A program made the translations under genes and the position numbers. Source: a virus. Taken from it: DNA of 44,043 bases. This document shows positions 39,540 through 44,043 of this stretch, one piece after another. The notes beneath the pieces are model-generated. The model was given only the letters and a program-made list of their open reading frames with translations, was not told the origin of the DNA and did not search any database. The stretch is taken from the IMG/VR virus record IMGVR_UViG_3300020334_000004, positions 1-44,043 of that record; one strand, written 5' to 3'. Each line of letters starts with the position of its first letter. Position 1 is the first letter of the stretch.

Positions 39540-41599
39540 TGGCACTTAATCCGTTCTTTCTACAAGGGACTGCCTCTGAACAGAGATTGGTCCAAGATTT
39601 AATAAACGAACACCTGTCTTTTCATGGTGTTGAAGTAACGTATATTCCAAGAAAGTTTGTAAATAGAAAAACGGTTCTAGAAGAAGTACAATCATCAAAG
39701 TTTGATGATAACTTTGCTATAGAAGCATATGTTAATAACTTTGATGGATATTCTGGTGCAGGAGATATTCTTACTAAGTTTGGTGTAAGTGTAAGAGACG
39801 AATTAATGCTCACCATCTCTAAGGAGAGATTTGAGGACTTCATCGCACCATTTATGGCAGGTCAAGATGATGGTACTGATGATAGTGAACTTCCAACTCC
39901 CACTAGACCTAGAGAAGGAGATCTAGTTTATTTCCCATTAGGTCAACGTTTATTTGAAATTAAGTTTGTTGAGCATGAAGATCCATTTTACCAATTAGGT
40001 AAAAACTACGTTTACATGCTTAAATGTGAACTCTTTGAATATGAGGATGAAGTTATTGATACTAGCAATTATGAAATCGATACTCAAATTCAAGATGAAG
40101 GATATATTACTACAATCAATATGATTGGTGCTGGCAGGACAGCAACTGCTTCTGCTATTATTCAGGGTACTCAAACTAGTGGATATGTAAGAAAAATTTT
40201 CCTGAATGATGATGGTTCGGGATATACTTCTACACCAACCATTTCAATTACAGCATCCCCAACAGGAAGTATCGGTGATAACGCAACGGCAGTTGGTGTG
40301 TTAACTACAAAAGGTGGTGTAACATCACTTGAAAAGATTCTTCTTACAAATGCTGGTGCTGGATACACTGTCGCTCCAACGATTACCATCACAGGAGGAG
40401 GTGGTGTAGGTGCTGCCGCTACAGCACAACTTGTTACAAGTGGTCAAGGTGTTATTAGATTTGTAATGATAGATTCTGGTGTTGGATATGGAACTGCACC
40501 AACAGTAACAATTCCTAGACCTGATGCTGGAGCAACAGCAACTGCAACAGTAGGTGTTAGTGGAACTATTACTGCATTTGTTATGACTGCTACAGGTGTA
40601 GCATATACGGGAGCACCAACAGTAACAGTAACACCACCAAGTAGATCTGGATCAATCAGTTCCTTTAGATTGAATAGTGCTGGTATCAAAACAGGCGATG
40701 TCTACACGCAAGATCCAAACGGAAATCTTAATAGTAGTGGAGTAGGAGGATTTGCAGGAAGTCATGGTTCAAATTATCAGGTTGGTGATGTAGTTACATT
40801 CAATAAGGTTGGATTGGCTGGAACTGAGGCAAGAGCCCGCGTTGATTCCGTAAATCAATATGGAGAAATTACCGGATTTACACAACTTTATGGTGGATAT
40901 GATTATCAAGCAGGTACAAGATATAATGCAGAAAATATTTCTGGTAGTATGAGTGGATCTGGTTTCAAATTAACTCCAGAAACAATTGAAACAGTTGTTG
41001 GAACGACGGCAACAGGAACAGCAGTCTTAAGCAATAGTGGTACTATCACTGGTATTACATTAACAAATGCTGGTAGTGGATATACCAAAGAACCACATGT
41101 AAATGCACCAGTAGTTACAATATCCAATGCTCCTGAATTTAAGGATCCAAGCACATCTGCTGCTGTTGGTATTGCTTCTATTGGTCTTGATGGAACTACA
41201 AATGTAGTTAAATCAATATTGATTGAGGATGCAGGAAAAGGATATACTCAGGCACCTGTGGTTACTATCGCAGATCCAGAGGCACTTGTTGGTATTGGAA
41301 CATTCCAGTTTAATGAAATTGTCACTGGTTCTAGATCTTTCCTTAGAGCAAGAGTTAAAGAATGGGATGTTGATACATTGGTCCTCAAAGTTTCCAATGT
41401 TGGAACTTCTAAGACTGCACCAGATGGTAAGTTCTTCCCAGGTGAAACAATCATCGGAGAAACATCAGGTGCTAGATATGTCACTAATAACTATGTACAA
41501 GATGATACTTATGATAAATATACCGAGAACGATGAGTTTGAAACTCTGGGAGATAGTCTCATAGACTTCTCGGAATCTAATCCCTTTGGAACTTTCTAA
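39539..41599 (+). CDS. gp14: Neck protein gp14 with inserted beta-repeats, 686 aa
   Basis: The N-terminus (NPFFLQGTASEQRLVQDLINEHLSFHGVEVTYIPR) and the C-terminus (PGETIIGETSGARYVTN, SNPFGTF) are those of gp14, the T4 neck protein (256 aa) that joins gp13 to the tail. Between them lie about 430 extra residues. Those at about 200-365 hold four tandem units of the form ...(N/D)(A/S)G.GY...PT(V/I)(T/S)I...., and about 485-590 hold two or three more. Similar units occur in gp8 and the two giant proteins. The insertion probably decorates the neck without disturbing the core fold. Confidence 0.88.
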   Translation: MALNPFFLQGTASEQRLVQDLINEHLSFHGVEVTYIPRKFVNRKTVLEEVQSSKFDDNFAIEAYVNNFDGYSGAGDILTKFGVSVRDELMLTISKERFEDFIAPFMAGQDDGTDDSELPTPTRPREGDLVYFPLGQRLFEIKFVEHEDPFYQLGKNYVYMLKCELFEYEDEVIDTSNYEIDTQIQDEGYITTINMIGAGRTATASAIIQGTQTSGYVRKIFLNDDGSGYTSTPTISITASPTGSIGDNATAVGVLTTKGGVTSLEKILLTNAGAGYTVAPTITITGGGGVGAAATAQLVTSGQGVIRFVMIDSGVGYGTAPTVTIPRPDAGATATATVGVSGTITAFVMTATGVAYTGAPTVTVTPPSRSGSISSFRLNSAGIKTGDVYTQDPNGNLNSSGVGGFAGSHGSNYQVGDVVTFNKVGLAGTEARARVDSVNQYGEITGFTQLYGGYDYQAGTRYNAENISGSMSGSGFKLTPETIETVVGTTATGTAVLSNSGTITGITLTNAGSGYTKEPHVNAPVVTISNAPEFKDPSTSAAVGIASIGLDGTTNVVKSILIEDAGKGYTQAPVVTIADPEALVGIGTFQFNEIVTGSRSFLRARVKEWDVDTLVLKVSNVGTSKTAPDGKFFPGETIIGETSGARYVTNNYVQDDTYDKYTENDEFETLGDSLIDFSESNPFGTF

Positions 41600-42444
41600 T
41601 GTTAGGAAATTATTATTACCACGAAATTGTCAGGAAAACCATTATAGCGTTTGGAACGCTATTTAATGATATCCATATTCGCCATCAAGACAAAAATGGT
41701 AATGATATTAGTGACATGAAAGTGCCTCTGGCATATGGTCCAAGTCAAAAGTTTTTAGCAAGACTTACTCAGCAAGCAGATTTGAATAAACCAATTCAAA
41801 TCACTATGCCTAGAATGTCATTTGAAATGACATCTATCTCATATGATTCTACTAGAAAGTCTAGTTTAATTCAAACTTTCAAAACTTGTGATGATGGAAG
41901 CAAGGTAAAGAAAGTATTCATGCCTGTTCCATATAATATTGGATTTGAATTAAATATTCTGTCCAAACTAAATGATGATTCACTCCAAGTTCTGGAGCAG
42001 ATCTTACCATATTTTCAACCACATTTTAATTTAACTATCGACTTAGTTGAATCAATTGGTGAAAAGAGAGATATTCCAATCATCCTTGAGTCTGTAAATT
42101 TTCAAGATGATTATGAAGGAAACTTTGATACAAGAAGAGCACTGATTCATACATTAGCATTTACTGCTAAGACATATCTGTTTGGTCATATCGCAGACAG
42201 CAGCGACGGACTTATCCGCAAGGTTCAAGTCGATATGTATACCAGTACAGATACTAAAACTGCAAAACGAGAAATGCGTTATACAGTTACACCTACATCT
42301 AAAATTGATAGAAACAATGATGGTGTAATTAATGAAGCAGATCATAAGTTACTTGAACCAGGAGACGACTTTGGTTTCTCTGAAACCTCAGAATTCTTCA
42401 ATGATGGTAAAACATACAGTCAAGTTCGTCAAACTGATATTTAA
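41599..42444 (+). CDS. gp15: Tail completion and sheath stabiliser gp15
   Basis: A 281-aa protein matching T4 gp15 (272 aa): MLGNYYYHEIVRKTIIAFGTLFNDIHIRHQD, then VPLAYGPSQKFLARL and ITMPRMSFEMTSISYD. gp15 caps the contractile tail and stabilises the sheath before head-tail joining. The C-terminus includes an EF-hand-like DRNNDGVINEADHK (D-x-N-x-D-G-x-x-x-x-x-D), which could bind calcium. The start overlaps the gp14 stop by 1 base (TAATG). Confidence 0.92.
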   Translation: MLGNYYYHEIVRKTIIAFGTLFNDIHIRHQDKNGNDISDMKVPLAYGPSQKFLARLTQQADLNKPIQITMPRMSFEMTSISYDSTRKSSLIQTFKTCDDGSKVKKVFMPVPYNIGFELNILSKLNDDSLQVLEQILPYFQPHFNLTIDLVESIGEKRDIPIILESVNFQDDYEGNFDTRRALIHTLAFTAKTYLFGHIADSSDGLIRKVQVDMYTSTDTKTAKREMRYTVTPTSKIDRNNDGVINEADHKLLEPGDDFGFSETSEFFNDGKTYSQVRQTDI

Positions 42445-42449
42445 TAATC

Positions 42450-42881
42450 ATGAGTAATAATTATGAGTCGATTGACAACGCACTTGATATTGAAAGTAGC
42501 ATTGTTGAATCAAAACCAAGTAAACCTGTTCCTATAAAGGAAGAGAAGGATGATATAAAAAAAGACTATGAGTATACTCGTGCCAATTTATATTCACTCA
42601 TAGAAAAAGGTCAAGAAGCAATCAATGGTATCATGGAACTTGCTGGCGAAAGTGCAAGTCCTAGAGCATATGAAGTTGCTGGTCAACTTATCAAGAGTGT
42701 TGCTGATACAACGGATAAGTTGGCAGATCTTCAGAAAAAATTAAAAGATTTGGAAGAAGATAATACAAAGAAAGGTCCAAGCAATGTCACCAACAACGCA
42801 CTTTTTGTTGGGTCAACATCAGAGTTATCAAAACTACTCAAACAAGGTTTTCTAAATAATAATGATGAAGATAGTAAGTAA
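42450..42881 (+). CDS. gp16: Terminase small subunit gp16
   Basis: A 143-aa protein with the central pattern of gp16: DYEYTRANLYSLIEKGQEAINGIMELA, then SPRAYEVAGQLIKSVADTTDKLADLQKKLKDLEE (T4 gp16 is 164 aa). The C-terminal end VTNNALFVGSTSELSKLLK is also typical. gp16 recognises or regulates DNA packaging with the gp17 motor; gp17 is not within the window. The stop overlaps the start of the next gene by one base. Confidence 0.9.
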   Translation: MSNNYESIDNALDIESSIVESKPSKPVPIKEEKDDIKKDYEYTRANLYSLIEKGQEAINGIMELAGESASPRAYEVAGQLIKSVADTTDKLADLQKKLKDLEEDNTKKGPSNVTNNALFVGSTSELSKLLKQGFLNNNDEDSK

Positions 42882-44043
42882 TGGCAAAGAAGTCCTGTAA
42901 AAAAGGGTATTATTACTGTTACGCTTCACAGAAGTGTAAAAAGATTCCTAAAGGTTGGCATGTAATGCCTACGGGTATTTTGATGCGCGATAGTGAACAT
43001 AAAGATGAAAACAAAGAGGAGACCAACGGTAAGAAGAAGAATGGCAACGGAAATGGTGCAAATGGCAATGGAAATGGGAATGGGGGGTCTGATGGGGGCT
43101 CTAATGGCGGAGGAGTATCAGAGGCGTGGAGCGCAAAGTATAAAAAGTCCATCGATTGTGATAATCCAAGAGGATTCTCCCAAAAAGCCCATTGTAGGGG
43201 TAGAAAAGTAACTGAAGGAAAAGAGTCTAAAGGTGATCATGAAGTTTCCATGGCACAGACTCAATTAAAGAAAGCAGAAGAAAGAATCAAACTTATCAGA
43301 AGAAAACTTGGTAAGAAAGAAAAAGATCTTCCCGCCTGGATGCAAGCAAAGATTACTGATATGGATCACGATACTGATGCTGTTGCTGGATACGTAGATG
43401 AACAAACCATTACTGAAAAACGCGATGGTAAGTCTGCTAAGTCCAAAGGTTACTCACTCCGCGACTGGTTTAAAGGTGGTGGTTGGGTTCAAGCAGGTGG
43501 TAAGTACGATGGAAAACCATGTGCCAGACAACCAGGACAAAAAACTAAACCATTTTGCCGTGATGCTGACGATCGAGCCAACATGAGCAAAAAAGAGAGA
43601 GAAAGGAGAGCAAAAAAGAAACGTAGAGAAGACCCAATTGCCACTAGAAAAGGAAAAGCAAAAATGGTAACAGCATCTTATTCAAATTGGAGAGCAGACT
43701 TAGAAGATCTTCATGAAATTCCAGCAGCTCTTGCTATTCCTCTTGCTGGTGCTGCGGGATATGCCCTTTATAAAGGAGCAAAACATCTTAGTAAAAAGGC
43801 TCATAAGGCATTAGATAATGCTAGACAGAATGCAACTTTGAATGGAAATCCATTTGGTGCTGGTGCTAGACAAAGAGCAATTGAAGATGGTGCTGGTGTT
43901 CCACGCGGAACTTTGAATCCAAATATGCAGAGACTGAGAAACTCATATGAACCAGAAGGCGAATTAGTTGATGAAGGCAAGAAAGATGCTTGCTACCATA
44001 AGGTCAAGTCACGTTATTCTGTTTGGCCAAGTGCATATGCATC
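42881..44043 (+). CDS. Modular Cys-containing structural-type protein, 3' end outside the window
   Basis: An open frame of 387 codons with no stop before the window edge. Its modules, in order, are: SCKKGYYYCYASQKCKKIPKGW (three Cys) at the start; an Asn/Gly-rich linker (43033-43113); SAKYKKSIDCDNPRGFSQKAHC; VTEGKESKGDHEVSMAQ, followed by a helical KDLPAWMQAKITDMD region; YSLRDWFKGGGWVQAGGKYDGKPC with a basic stretch; a 20-residue hydrophobic segment (ALAIPLAGAAGYALYKGA); and ACYHKVKSRYSVWPSAYA at the edge. These modules occur in many large cyanophage structural proteins, from memory. It sits where gp17 usually follows gp16. It may be a capsid or scaffold component. Confidence 0.72.
   Translation, partial: MAKKSCKKGYYYCYASQKCKKIPKGWHVMPTGILMRDSEHKDENKEETNGKKKNGNGNGANGNGNGNGGSDGGSNGGGVSEAWSAKYKKSIDCDNPRGFSQKAHCRGRKVTEGKESKGDHEVSMAQTQLKKAEERIKLIRRKLGKKEKDLPAWMQAKITDMDHDTDAVAGYVDEQTITEKRDGKSAKSKGYSLRDWFKGGGWVQAGGKYDGKPCARQPGQKTKPFCRDADDRANMSKKERERRAKKKRREDPIATRKGKAKMVTASYSNWRADLEDLHEIPAALAIPLAGAAGYALYKGAKHLSKKAHKALDNARQNATLNGNPFGAGARQRAIEDGAGVPRGTLNPNMQRLRNSYEPEGELVDEGKKDACYHKVKSRYSVWPSAYA

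Overview
The window is part of the genome of a T4-like (myovirus) cyanophage, most likely infecting marine Synechococcus or Prochlorococcus. Three things point there: the gene order gp25, gp6, a giant wedge/fibre gene, gp8, a DUF4815-type protein, then gp13, gp14, gp15, gp16; T4-type late promoters (TATAAATA and variants); and a left half of very small, tightly packed genes of the sort common in cyanophage early regions. Every gene I can support is on the + strand. Product names come from reading the protein sequences and were not checked against a database.

Positions 1-5325 hold about twenty small genes, many overlapping by 1-4 bases (ATGA) or more. The only one with a readable catalytic signature is a 303-aa protein with a KxDG nucleotidyltransferase motif. 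Early genes here and at 7.1-9.6 kb are separated by a recurrent cassette: stop codon, hairpin, then a host-type (sigma70-like) promoter, often with a very short leader. Positions 5340-6216 are AT-rich, preceded by a late-type promoter, and encode a HicA-like basic protein and a small membrane protein.

Positions 6217-6815 are the most unusual part. A 127-nt segment is closed by a perfect 11-bp inverted repeat. It is followed by a late promoter, by about eleven copies of a short palindromic motif (CTCGACGAG and variants), and by an exact consensus sigma70 promoter embedded in those copies. Positions 6930-9940 resume the small early genes, including a PD-(D/E)XK nuclease-like protein, an ArdA-like anti-restriction protein whose N-terminus resembles cyanobacterial AbrB regulators, and an AbrB-like small protein.

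From about 10 kb the window is a structural module. It begins with a glycosyltransferase-like gene under a near-consensus sigma70 promoter and three small conserved genes. Then come baseplate wedge gp25 and gp6, a 4498-aa protein in the gp7 position, gp8, and a 2480-aa DUF4815-type protein. Small structural proteins and a fibre-like protein follow, then neck proteins gp13 and gp14, tail completion gp15, terminase small subunit gp16, and an incomplete modular Cys-containing protein running off the right edge. The 4498-aa protein carries a YHYH-like domain and a cupredoxin-like domain with an intact, amicyanin-type copper-ligand pattern. Similar 'GxGY' beta-repeats recur in four structural proteins. 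No tRNA, CRISPR array, insertion sequence, integrase or photosynthesis gene was found.
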